This document shows positions 1-6,175 of a DNA stretch of 12,367 bases, piece by piece. The notes beneath the pieces were generated by a model. That model did no database searches. It was not told where the DNA came from and worked only from the letters and a program-made list of their open reading frames with translations. The position numbers were made by a program, and so were the translations under genes. The stretch covers positions 1 to 12,367 of the forward strand of contig CAJKFC010000057.1 of the NCBI GenBank assembly GCA_905199135.1, written 5' to 3'. Each line of letters opens with the position of its first letter. Position 1 is the first letter of the stretch. Origin of the DNA: an uncultured Eubacteriales bacterium (GTDB taxonomy: Bacteria; Bacillota; Clostridia; Oscillospirales; Butyricicoccaceae).

Positions 1-33
1 GGTCGAGCCCCGGCTCTCTGCCCCTCTTCCCCA

Positions 34-119
34 CGGCGGCGAGTGCCGCCGCAGTTAATCAATCCACCGGGGTCCCCATCGACAAGGTCGATGGGGTAAA
101 ATAACGACCGCGTGTCGTT
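34..119 (+). repeat. Structured intergenic repeat, copy 1 (hairpins B, C, D)
   Basis: Three hairpins in a row are visible. Hairpin B is at 34-51 (7-bp stem, loop GAGT at 41-44). Hairpin C is at 74-96 (9-bp stem CCCCATCGA with TCGATGGGG, loop 83-87). Hairpin D is at 103-119 (6-bp stem AACGAC with GTCGTT). The linkers CCGGGGTCC (67-75) and GGGGTAAAAT (93-102) recur in the other copies in this window. The copies at the right end are the reverse complement of this arrangement. Hairpin A of the other copies is not clearly present here; a small GAGC/GCTC hairpin at 5-16 might be its counterpart. The copy lies upstream of the acetyltransferase gene and has no reading frame that explains it. Confidence 0.8.
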
Positions 120-150
120 CCGTTGGATTTGTCTATATGCCGAGCTTCAC

Positions 151-172
151 GGAACGGCATTTCAGCCGTTCC
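151..172. repeat. Isolated hairpin-D module (inverted repeat)
   Basis: An 8-bp perfect stem GGAACGGC/GCCGTTCC encloses the 6-nt loop ATTTCA. The first 20 bases match the outer hairpin of both right-end repeat copies when read on the + strand, so this module is inverted relative to the complete copy just to its left. It is followed by CTACG. The 10-mer GTTCCCTACG (168-177) also occurs in the central repeat at 6339-6348. No T-run follows, so it is not an obvious terminator. It lies inside an open frame that could extend the acetyltransferase upstream, which argues against that longer start. Confidence 0.7.
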
Positions 173-244
173 CTACGGGTAAAAATTTTATGTTTCCCCG
201 TTCCTGCTTCAAGCCTTTATCTGCCTTCAACGAAAGGAGAGCTT

Positions 245-685
245 ATGGACATCACATACGAAAGGGCGGAGGTTTCCGACATTCCCGAGATTTTCCGCCT
301 GTGCAGAGAGCTCATTTTAAAATGGGAGGACGATAAGTCCCTCGACCTTGAAAAGGTTTTGAGATGGTGTGAAAACAAGATCACAAAAAACATATCCCGA
401 TACCGCCGCATAATATGTGACGGCAACCTCGCAGGCTTTTACCGTTTTTTTGAAACAGACGAGGGGTGGGAGATAGACGACCTCTATGTCCTGCCCGAGT
501 TTCAGGGCAGGGGAATCGGCACTTTTACCGTAAAAAAATGCCTTGAAGAGGGGGAAAATGTCTTTCTCTATGTCTTTTCAAAAAATCAGGGGGCGGTGAG
601 GCTTTACAGCTCTTTGGGCTTTGAAATTTCCGAAAAAGTTTCCCCCACAAGATACATCATGAGATACAAAGGAGAAAAAATATGA
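245..685 (+). CDS. GNAT family N-acetyltransferase
   Basis: A 146-residue protein of normal length for a small single-domain GNAT enzyme, which moves an acetyl group from acetyl-CoA to an amine. The acetyl-CoA motif A is clear: DDLYVLPEFQGRGIG (residues 78-92) has the Q-G-R-G-x-G pyrophosphate loop at 87-92. It is followed by a helix and by FSKNQGAVRLYSSLGF (111-126), the usual last helix-strand of the fold. The frame is open upstream to an ATG at 137, but the ATG at 245 has GAAAGGAG just before it and starts at a typical GNAT N-terminus (MDITYERAEVSDIPEI). The stop overlaps the next gene's start as ATGA, so the two are translationally coupled. The substrate cannot be told from sequence. Pairing with an alkyltransferase could mean a shared stress role, but that is inference. 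Confidence 0.88.
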   Translation: MDITYERAEVSDIPEIFRLCRELILKWEDDKSLDLEKVLRWCENKITKNISRYRRIICDGNLAGFYRFFETDEGWEIDDLYVLPEFQGRGIGTFTVKKCLEEGENVFLYVFSKNQGAVRLYSSLGFEISEKVSPTRYIMRYKGEKI

Positions 686-1137
686 CCTACTGCACCTTTG
701 AAAGCCCCATAGGCACCCTCTACATAGGGGAGGAAAAGGGGTACATCGTATATCTTTCCAAAATAGAGCCCCAAAACGCCCAAAAGGGCATGAGCATTCT
801 GCTTTTGACGGCGACTTCGATGCTCCGTGAGTATTTTGCAGGCAAGCGAAAGGACTTCCCCCTGCCCCTCAAAGCCGAGGGCACCGAGTTTCAGCAGAGC
901 GTATGGCGCGCCCTTTTGAAGATACCCTACGGCGAGACCAGGAGCTACAAACAGGTGGCCGAAATGGCAGGCAACGAAAAGGCCTGCCGCGCCGTCGGCA
1001 TGGCAAATCACAACAACCCCATAATGATACTGATTCCCTGCCACAGGGTCATAGGCTCTGACGGATCGATGACCGGCTTCGGCACGGGCATTTCCGACAA
1101 GGAATACCTTTTGAAGCTGGAAAGCGAGCACAAATAA
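682..1137 (+). CDS. Methylated-DNA--[protein]-cysteine S-methyltransferase
   Basis: A 151-residue protein of the Ogt/AdaB/MGMT family. These suicide enzymes move the alkyl group from O6-alkylguanine in DNA to a cysteine of their own. The active-site motif IPCHRVIG spans residues 118-125, with Cys120 as acceptor. The DNA-binding part is recognisable: FQQSVWRALLKIPYGETRSY (70-89), then ACRAVGMANHNNP (101-113) with the arginine finger R103. The substrate-loop segment reads GSMTGFGTGISDK (128-140); family members more often have GYGGG there, so this loop is slightly divergent. The ribosome binding site AAAGGAG (668-674) sits 7 nt before the ATG, which overlaps the acetyltransferase stop by 4 nt. 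No hairpin terminator is seen after the stop, only T-rich sequence. The family call is firm; I cannot choose between the symbols ogt and adaB. Confidence 0.93.
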   Translation: MTYCTFESPIGTLYIGEEKGYIVYLSKIEPQNAQKGMSILLLTATSMLREYFAGKRKDFPLPLKAEGTEFQQSVWRALLKIPYGETRSYKQVAEMAGNEKACRAVGMANHNNPIMILIPCHRVIGSDGSMTGFGTGISDKEYLLKLESEHK

Positions 1138-1184
1138 CATTCTTTTCAATTTATTTTCATTTTTTTCTTGCATCGATGTCAAAT

Positions 1185-1206
1185 ATTACAGTATTGCCTC
1201 TGTAAT
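1185..1206. repeat. Inverted repeat just upstream of lipoprotein promoter
   Basis: The arms ATTACAG (1185-1191) and CTGTAAT (1200-1206) flank an 8-nt spacer and end two bases before the proposed -35 box at 1209. No T-run follows, so it is not a terminator. An operator is possible, but a single 7-bp dyad in AT-rich DNA is weak evidence. Confidence 0.35.
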
Positions 1207-1208
1207 TA

Positions 1209-1237
1209 TTGACTTTTATGTTGAAATATGGTATATA
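1209..1237 (+). promoter_or_regulatory. Sigma-A-type promoter for the lipoprotein unit
   Basis: TTGACT (1209-1214), a 17-bp spacer and TATATA (1232-1237), with an extended -10 TG at 1229-1230. The first ATG is at 1280. A near-copy (30 of 37 positions from the -35 onward) drives the opposite unit at 4388-4416, which supports both calls. Confidence 0.7.
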
Positions 1238-1279
1238 TAAATCAATAATATTTATACCAAATATCACAAGGAGGTCACT

Positions 1280-1786
1280 ATGAAGATATTTATCGCTTTC
1301 GCCATGGCCCTTACCCTTGTTTTTGCCTTGACGGGCTGCAGCGAGAAAAATGTAAACGAAAACGCGGCAGAGATCATAAAAGCCATGGTCTTTGCTCCCA
1401 ATGACACCCTTTTTGACCCCGATGCCATTGTCTCTCTCGGTCTCGGCACTCAGATGAGCGAGGGCGACAGGGTAAAAGCCGAGCACGCCTCGAGAGCCAT
1501 GGAAAAAGCATGGGAAGACGCCGTGGGCGACTGCTTTGAAGAGGGTTATTTTGAAAAATTCCTGACTTCGGGCGGAGCCTATTCCTTTTTGACAAACGCC
1601 TACACCCTTGATCTCACATATAAAGTCACCGAGATCAAGCTAAATGAAAACACCGATTCGGGTCAGTCGGTCAAGGTGGTCTACGAGGTGAATGACAAAG
1701 AGGTGGAGTCGGTATTTGAGTTTGAAATAGCCGACAGCGGTCTTATAAAAACCGTCACCGCCCCGAAACCCGACATGGGAGAATAA
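1280..1786 (+). CDS. Predicted lipoprotein of unknown function
   Basis: A 168-residue protein with a lipoprotein signal peptide: basic start MKIF, hydrophobic run (residues 3-16), then lipobox LTGC with Cys20 as the lipidated residue. The mature part should therefore sit on the outer face of the membrane. It is helical and acidic up to about residue 105. It then turns to alternating hydrophobic/polar segments (LDLTYKVTEIKL near 110, VKVVYEVNDKEVESVFEFEIAD near 131-152), suggesting a small alpha-plus-beta fold. I recognise no named family. The ribosome binding site AAGGAGG precedes the ATG. It is first in a two-gene unit, 21 nt ahead of the next gene and under the promoter at 1209-1237. Surface location is well supported; function is unknown. 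Confidence 0.8.
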   Translation: MKIFIAFAMALTLVFALTGCSEKNVNENAAEIIKAMVFAPNDTLFDPDAIVSLGLGTQMSEGDRVKAEHASRAMEKAWEDAVGDCFEEGYFEKFLTSGGAYSFLTNAYTLDLTYKVTEIKLNENTDSGQSVKVVYEVNDKEVESVFEFEIADSGLIKTVTAPKPDMGE

Positions 1787-1787
1787 T

Positions 1788-1803
1788 CCCTTTAAAGGGG
1801 TGA
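1788..1803 (+). promoter_or_regulatory. Ribosome binding site embedded in a palindrome
   Basis: The 12-bp perfect palindrome CCCTTTAAAGGG (1788-1799) overlaps the Shine-Dalgarno stretch AAAGGGGTGA (1794-1803) of the gene starting at 1808. The palindrome has almost no loop and so could not fold tightly within one RNA molecule. The site is recorded because it fixes the ATG at 1808; a regulatory role is unproven. Confidence 0.4.
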
Positions 1804-1807
1804 TACT

Positions 1808-2416
1808 ATGAAAATTAAGCTCATTGCCGCCGCTTTGGCGGTGCTTGCCCTGATTTTTCTGCCCGACTGGGGAGACAGATACCCTGTGGGCACCTCCTAT
1901 GACTTTCCGAGCACCGAGGGTCTCGAACACGAAGAGGCTCAAAAGGCTCTGGAAATTCCCCAAACGGAGATAGAAAAAATGTCGACAGCCGCCCTTTTGG
2001 AGACCTATCTGAACTATCCCTTAAAACGGGATATGTTTCTTCGAAACACCTTTTCCTCGGGCTTTGGTCTTTTGCAAGGCAGGGGAATCGGTCTTGACGA
2101 GCTCATGGAGCGTGACGACCTGTGCGGCGCCGTTTATTCCAGATATATCCAGCTCTATCCCACCGTCATGCGCAAGGTGGAGGAGGGCAGCCATATCTAT
2201 GACGACGCCACCGAGGATTTTAGGAGGCTCACCTGTCTCGAAGTTTTGGCAGCCCACATGGATCTGGATTTTACCGACAGGGAGGACGCCAGGCTGATAA
2301 GGGAAATCGAGCGCAAGGACGCCCTTTACAAGGAGTCGGACACCAATTTCCGGGGAATGTCGGCATACTTCTGGACACTTAAAGATCTTGAATACAAAAG
2401 CATATTGAGACAATAA
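1808..2416 (+). CDS. Membrane-anchored hypothetical protein, paralogue of 3722-4336
   Basis: A 202-residue protein with one N-terminal hydrophobic segment (residues 4-19) and no lipobox, so it is either anchored or secreted. The core IPQTEIEKMSTAALLETYLNYPL (50-72) resembles a segment I have seen in conserved hypothetical proteins of gut Firmicutes and Bacteroidetes, with the M-[ST]-T-x-A-L-[LV]-E-T-x-L pattern; I recall no assigned function. The minus-strand protein at 3722-4336 matches along its whole length: LPD/IPD after the hydrophobic segment, MSTAALLETYL vs MTTEALLETYL, and LDFTDREDARLIREIERK vs LDMDEKTDRRILTEIERR. It is second in its unit and shares a bidirectional terminator with the MerR gene. 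The predicted fold is largely helical. A role in the cell envelope is inferred from the anchor only. Confidence 0.8.
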   Translation: MKIKLIAAALAVLALIFLPDWGDRYPVGTSYDFPSTEGLEHEEAQKALEIPQTEIEKMSTAALLETYLNYPLKRDMFLRNTFSSGFGLLQGRGIGLDELMERDDLCGAVYSRYIQLYPTVMRKVEEGSHIYDDATEDFRRLTCLEVLAAHMDLDFTDREDARLIREIERKDALYKESDTNFRGMSAYFWTLKDLEYKSILRQ

Positions 2417-2447
2417 AAACCGAGGTTTTACCTCGGTTTATTTTTTT
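2417..2447. terminator. Bidirectional intrinsic terminator between convergent genes
   Basis: A perfect 9-bp stem AAACCGAGG/CCTCGGTTT (2417-2425, 2431-2439) has the loop TTTTA. It is followed on the + strand by A and seven T (2441-2447) and on the - strand by a T-rich run. The stop codon of the MerR gene (2438-2440) lies partly in the stem, so that gene ends inside its own terminator. Confidence 0.9.
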
Positions 2448-3166
2448 ACCGTGTGCTCTATGGCTTTTTGCACGAATAGTGCCGTGCCCTCTTGGCACCT
2501 GTCGATGTTTTTGAGGAATCTCTCGTCGGCGGTATACATCTGCCCCAAAGACAGCAGTATCTCGTCGGTGCATCGGTAGAAGTTTTCGGTTATAAAGCTC
2601 TGCCATTTTCTCACAAGGCTTTGGGCGGCTTTGCTCTCAAAGCTTTCGCCCTTTGCCATAAGCTCGGCAAACTCTTTGAAAATGCCCTCGGTCTCCCTTT
2701 GAAGACCGTTCATCTTGTCTTCACCGTACTCCGCCGTCTTTTTCTCGCTCTCCTTATAGGCGTCGGTACCGCCCCATCTCGCCTTTACCTCGTCGCGGTA
2801 TTTGAGATACTCGTCCTTTTTGAAAATTTCGGTGTCCACCGTGTTTTCTCCTTTCTCTGCCGATTCTATGGCGGCAATCAGCCTTTCGAGCCGCTCTTTT
2901 TTGAGCTTCAAAAGCTTTTTCTGCCTTGCCATAGCCTCTTTTTTGTCGTAATCGGGGGAGGAAAGAATGTCCCCTATGGTCTTGAGGGAAAAATCCAGCT
3001 CACGGTAAAACAGTATCTCCCGCATACGCTCGAGATTTTCATCTCCGTAAAGGCGGTAGCCGGTCTTTTGGTCCACCTGCAAAGGTTTCAAAAGTCCCAG
3101 CTCCTCATAGTATCTCAGCGTTCGGGGGCTGACGCCCGTAAGTCGGGCAAACTCTTTTATGTGTAT
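2438..3166 (-). CDS. MerR family regulator with TipAS-like effector domain, non-canonical start
   Basis: A MerR-type activator of the TipAL/Mta kind. Residues 3-30 (IKEFARLTGVSPRTLRYYEELGLLKP) are the MerR winged helix, and TGYRLYGDENLERM is the wing. A basic coiled-coil dimerisation helix follows (about 70-98). The end (about 150-240) contains W-QSFITENFY, LGQMYTADERFLKNID and GTALFVQKAIEH, which match the TipAS ligand-binding fold. TipAS domains in known proteins bind peptide antibiotics such as thiostrepton or albicidin. The matching frame has no ATG, GTG or TTG at the expected start: the family N-terminus begins at ATA (3166), 7 nt after GAGGTG, and a stop lies three codons upstream. An ATA start gives 242 residues. 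Removing one A from the A6 run at 3168-3173 would instead join the GTG at 3176 in frame. TTG at 3091 would remove the DNA-binding helices and is unlikely. Confidence 0.85.
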   Translation of the reverse strand: MHIKEFARLTGVSPRTLRYYEELGLLKPLQVDQKTGYRLYGDENLERMREILFYRELDFSLKTIGDILSSPDYDKKEAMARQKKLLKLKKERLERLIAAIESAEKGENTVDTEIFKKDEYLKYRDEVKARWGGTDAYKESEKKTAEYGEDKMNGLQRETEGIFKEFAELMAKGESFESKAAQSLVRKWQSFITENFYRCTDEILLSLGQMYTADERFLKNIDRCQEGTALFVQKAIEHTVKK

Positions 3167-3185
3167 CTTTTTTCACCTCGGTAAG

Positions 3186-3216
3186 AGTATAAGCCATGAC
3201 GGAGCGTCAAAGTCAA
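3186..3216 (-). promoter_or_regulatory. MerR-type promoter with 19-bp spacer and operator dyad
   Basis: On the minus strand, TTGACT (3216-3211) and TATACT (3191-3186) are 19 bp apart, the over-long spacing typical of MerR-activated promoters. Within the spacer lies the perfect dyad TGACG-CTC-CGTCA (3209-3197). The predicted transcript starts near 3179, about 13 nt before the ATA codon of the MerR gene, so autoregulation is the natural reading. The -35 box overlaps the stop codon of the upstream gene (3213-3215). Confidence 0.75.
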
Positions 3217-3701
3217 TAGGAAAATCCGTAATTTTCAAAAAATTCTTCGGTGTCGGGGAAAGAGCCTTTTACCATATTGTAATACACATCTTTTGTCTTC
3301 TGCCCCTCGGTGTAAAATCTCACGCACAGCATTCGGTAGCTGACATCAAAGACGGTGACCGACACCTCTTTTCCATCATATTTGCCTTTGAGTACCAGCC
3401 TTTCACCCTTGTCGGCGGAATCCTCAAAGGATTTTTTCAGCTTTACATCGGAAAAAAGCTTTTTCGCCTCTTTTATGTCGGTGCTTTTAAAAGATACGCT
3501 GTCAATAAGACCTCCGCGGGAGGCGTAAAGCCCGAGAGTGGTCCACTCGGTTTCGTCTGTATCCACGCCCATGTCCTCAAGGCCTTTCATGGCGGTCTCC
3601 CACAATGTGTCGCCTTTGGGAGTAAGCAAAAAAGCGGTCAGCAGCAGGGCAGAGGCAGCCACCGCCATGGCAACGAGGACTTTTTTGATATTTATTTTCA
3701 T
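3213..3701 (-). CDS. Small membrane-anchored or secreted hypothetical protein
   Basis: A 162-residue protein with a basic start (MKINIKK) and one hydrophobic segment at residues 7-26. There is no lipobox, so it is anchored or cleaved after export. The remainder (about 30-162) is a compact alpha/beta region with the segments GLIDSVSFKSTDIKEAKKLFSDV and KYDGKEVSVTVFDVSYRMLCVRFYT. It matches no family I know and shows no convincing similarity to the lipoprotein at 1280-1786. The ribosome binding site AAAAGGAGGATGCCAT is nearly the same as that of the gene before it, which ends 20 nt upstream; the two are co-transcribed. Its stop codon overlaps the -35 box of the MerR promoter. Confidence 0.78.
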   Translation of the reverse strand: MKINIKKVLVAMAVAASALLLTAFLLTPKGDTLWETAMKGLEDMGVDTDETEWTTLGLYASRGGLIDSVSFKSTDIKEAKKLFSDVKLKKSFEDSADKGERLVLKGKYDGKEVSVTVFDVSYRMLCVRFYTEGQKTKDVYYNMVKGSFPDTEEFFENYGFSY

Positions 3702-3721
3702 ATGGCATCCTCCTTTTGAAA

Positions 3722-4336
3722 TTACCCTCTCGAGACGAAAACCCTGTCTTCCACCTGTTTCCAGTAGAGACCGTCCAGATAGGGCGACTGATACCTCAGC
3801 TCCACAAAGCCGTTTCTCGCCGTGTTGTAGGCGAAACGGCGCTCTATCTCGGTGAGTATGCGCCTGTCGGTCTTTTCGTCCATGTCGAGACCTATGGCGA
3901 GGGCGAGATTTTCCAGCTTGTCGGCGTCTCTCTGCACCTCCTGCTCAAAGCCCGAAAACTCAAAGGCGACACGCTCGGTATAAAACACCCAGTCTGCCCA
4001 CGGGCTGTCGAGACCGCAGTATTTCTCATACAGCACCTTTTTTATGTCGGGGCGATCTGCCAGCATTTTTACGCCGTTATCATACTGTTTCTCCCCCGTT
4101 TTGACGAGAAACCGTTCGTCTATCCACACATTTTGAAGATATGTCTCCAAAAGAGCTTCGGTAGTCATGTTTTGGGCGATTTCAAGGGGCACCGCCCTGT
4201 CCAAAATGTTTGGGTTTTCCCCTTCCGCAATGACCGGCTCATAGGGGGTGTCTATGGTGTATTTATCCGGAATGAACAGAGCCGCCAAAACCGCAAACAA
4301 AATTAGAAGAGGGGCATATTTTATAAATCTTTTCAT
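3722..4336 (-). CDS. Membrane-anchored hypothetical protein, paralogue of 1808-2416
   Basis: A 204-residue protein with an N-terminal hydrophobic segment (about residues 8-23), then IPDKYTIDTPYEP and the family core MTTEALLETYLQNVWIDERFL (57-77). A C-terminal helical part has LALAIGLDMDEKTDRRILTEIERR (144-167). Architecture, length and these blocks match the protein at 1808-2416, so the two are paralogues. An earlier ATG at 4354 is open, but the ATG at 4336 is preceded by AAAGGAGG (4344-4351) at good spacing and puts the anchor directly at the N-terminus, so I use it. It is the first gene of a minus-strand unit, with the next gene 20 nt downstream. Function is unknown; extracytoplasmic location is inferred from the anchor. 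Confidence 0.8.
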   Translation of the reverse strand: MKRFIKYAPLLILFAVLAALFIPDKYTIDTPYEPVIAEGENPNILDRAVPLEIAQNMTTEALLETYLQNVWIDERFLVKTGEKQYDNGVKMLADRPDIKKVLYEKYCGLDSPWADWVFYTERVAFEFSGFEQEVQRDADKLENLALAIGLDMDEKTDRRILTEIERRFAYNTARNGFVELRYQSPYLDGLYWKQVEDRVFVSRG

Positions 4337-4387
4337 ATGGCGTCCTCCTTTCAAAAAGAGATCTGCTCAGCACTATTGCTTAATTTA

Positions 4388-4416
4388 TATATATCATATA
4401 TTCACAATAAAGTCAA
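4388..4416 (-). promoter_or_regulatory. Sigma-A-type promoter for the 4336-3213 unit
   Basis: On the minus strand, TTGACT (4416-4411), a 17-bp spacer and TATATA (4393-4388), with an extended -10 TG at 4396-4395. From the -35 onward it matches 30 of 37 positions of the promoter at 1209-1237, including the unbroken stretch TATATATAAAT. Confidence 0.72.
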
Positions 4417-4515
4417 TCTGAACAGAATATTTTTGTGCAGTTTTTTGAGTGCGCGGATTGGTGTTTTTTTAACATTCAGCGTTAATTTTTTGCCATTCGC
4501 CAAAAGGGGCGAAAA

Positions 4516-4529
4516 TGAATAAATATTCA
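4516..4529. promoter_or_regulatory. ARG-box-like operator (ArgR/AhrC site)
   Basis: TGAATAAATATTCA fits the ArgR box consensus TGAAT-WWWW-ATTCA at every position. It lies 52 bp upstream of the -35 of the antiporter promoter, within the divergent intergenic region 4337-4641. A second dyad of the same 5-4-5 design (ATTGA-TTTT-TCAAT, 4580-4593) overlaps that -35. The rest of this 305-nt region is AT-rich; besides the two promoters I see only a small TTCGCC/GGCGAA hairpin at 4496-4513. AT-rich dyads can arise by chance, so the call is moderate. Confidence 0.5.
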
Positions 4530-4580
4530 CTTTTCCTCGGGGTTTTTCTGTAAAAATCGGTAAAAAATACAATCTTATGA

Positions 4581-4609
4581 TTGATTTTTCAATTTTTCGG
4601 TTCTATAAT
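4581..4609 (+). promoter_or_regulatory. Sigma-A promoter for the NhaC-family gene
   Basis: TTGATT (4581-4586), a 17-bp spacer and TATAAT (4604-4609). The ribosome binding site AAGGAG (4629-4634) and the ATG at 4642 follow, giving a leader of about 25 nt. Confidence 0.8.
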
Positions 4610-4641
4610 TATACCCGGAAAAATTGTGAAGGAGTTTAAAT

Positions 4642-6159
4642 ATGGAACTTTCATCGGTAGATGTGGGCCGGCTTTCCATTTTGCCCCCAATCATCGCCAT
4701 CGGACTCGCCCTCATCACAAAAGAGGTCATCTCCTCCCCGGTTCTGGGAATCCTCTCGGGCACTCTCATTTACACCGTCGCCATGGGTCAGAACCCCTTT
4801 GTCGACACCTTTAAAAACACTGTCGAGCTTTTAAGCGACAGATTCGACATCAACATCATCGTCTTTCTCGCCCCGGTGGGCGCCCTCGTCGTGATAATCA
4901 CAAGGGCGGGCGGCTCCAAAGCCTACGGCGAGCTGATGAACAGAAAGCTTAAAAGCCGCGGGGAGCTTCTCTTGCAACGGCGGCTCTCGGCGCTCTCATC
5001 TTCATCGACGACTACTGCAACTGCCTCACCGTCGGCACGGTCATGAAGCCGGTAACCGACCGCTACAAGGTTTCGAGGGCAAAGCCGGCTTACCTCATCG
5101 ACGCCACAGCCGCCCCCATATGCATCATCGCCCCCAACTCCCGCTGGGGCGCCGCCGTCATCTCCTCTCTCCCCGAGGGCAGCAACCTTTTCACCTCGGG
5201 CATCGGCGCCATGCCGGCAACCGTACCCTTTAATCGCTACGCCCTGCTTTCCATAATAATGGTTGTGGGTCTCTGCCTTTTCAAGCCGGACTTCGGCCCC
5301 ATGGCAAAATGTGAGGCCGCCGCCGCAAAGGGCGACCTCGGCGCTGTCGACAACCGATGTCGAGACCGAAAAAGGCTCCGACAAGGGCACTGTGTGGGAT
5401 CTTATCCTTCCCGTCATAGTCCTCATTGCCGTATCGGCCCTCGCCATGCCGGAAAACGGCGGATATTTTGAGGGCGGAATTACGATAGCCGAGGCCTTTG
5501 CCGACTGCTCGTCGGGCCCCGCTCTGCTAATAGGTTCTTTCGCAGGTCTTGTATGGGCTCTCATTCAGTTTGTGCCGAGAAAGCTCATCAGCTTCAAGGG
5601 CTTTATGGACAGCATCGCCGACGGCGCCAAGGCAATGGTCACCGCCGACATGATCCTCGTTCCGGCATGGACTATCTCGGGCGTCTGCCGCGACCTTCTC
5701 ATGACAGGTGAATTTGTCGGTGAAATGGTCAAGACGGCCAACATTCCCATCGGAATCCTTCCTGTAATCGTCTTTGTCATCGCGTCTGCCCTGTCCTTCT
5801 CCATGGGCACATCATGGGGTACATTCGGTATTCTCATTCCCATCGTCTTTGAGATATGCGAAAAGGCGGCTCCCGAGCTCATGATAATCACCCTTGCCGC
5901 ATCTCTTGCAGGCAGCGTGTTCGGCGACCACTGCTCTCCCATTTCCGACACCACCATAATGGCGTCGGCGGGCGCGGGCTGCGACCACATCTCCCATGTC
6001 TCCACACAGATACCCTACTGTCTGACGGTGGCGGCCTGCTGCTGCGTAGGCTACATAGCCGGCGGCTTTACGGGAGGAAACCGGATCGTCACCTTCGGCG
6101 CGGGAGTTGTCTCCCTTTTGGCGTCGCTCAAGTTCCTCCACGCCAAATACGGCGCATAA
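4642..6159 (+). pseudogene. NhaC-superfamily Na+/H+ antiporter, two compensating frameshifts
   Basis: A polytopic secondary transporter of the NhaC superfamily. This group contains Na+/H+ and malate/lactate antiporters and the predicted amino-acid transporters LysW, MetT and TyrT. The reading is broken. Frame one runs from 4642 (MELSSVDVGRLSILPP) to about 4966-4973, where one base is missing. The next frame continues with LATAALGALIFIDDYCNCLTVG and KVSRAKPAYLIDATAAPICIIAP. Near 5343-5355 one extra base returns to the first frame for DVETEKGSDKGTVWDL up to the stop at 6157. The last part has the family segments SFSMGTSWGTFGILIPI and GSVFGDHCSPISDTTIMAS. The repaired length is about 505 residues, close to family members. 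Nothing else is decayed and the middle frame has no stop, so this is either a very recent lesion or a sequencing error. The ARG box upstream suggests a basic amino-acid substrate. Confidence 0.85.
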
Positions 6160-6175
6160 ACCGATTTATATACTG

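Noticed and set aside
1..24. Possible 3' end of a tRNA (GGTCGAGCCCCGG resembles a T-arm)
   Set aside because: The TTCGA loop core lacks the expected TT, no CCA or acceptor match is visible, and the window begins here, so the rest cannot be checked.
137..244. N-terminal extension of the acetyltransferase from ATG 137
   Set aside because: It would run through the hairpin-D repeat, has no ribosome binding site, and the family N-terminus begins at 245.
1788..1799. CCCTTTAAAGGG as a terminator or attenuator between the first two genes of the 1280-2416 unit
   Set aside because: It has almost no loop and no T-run, and it overlaps the ribosome binding site of the next gene.
2492..3184. 230-codon + strand frame opposite the MerR gene
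   Set aside because: The minus strand has MerR and TipAS motifs with a matching promoter and terminator; the + frame is a shadow.
4470..4490. TTAAC/GTTAA hairpin followed by six T, terminator-like
   Set aside because: The stem is only five bp and AT-rich, and no gene ends upstream of it on that strand.
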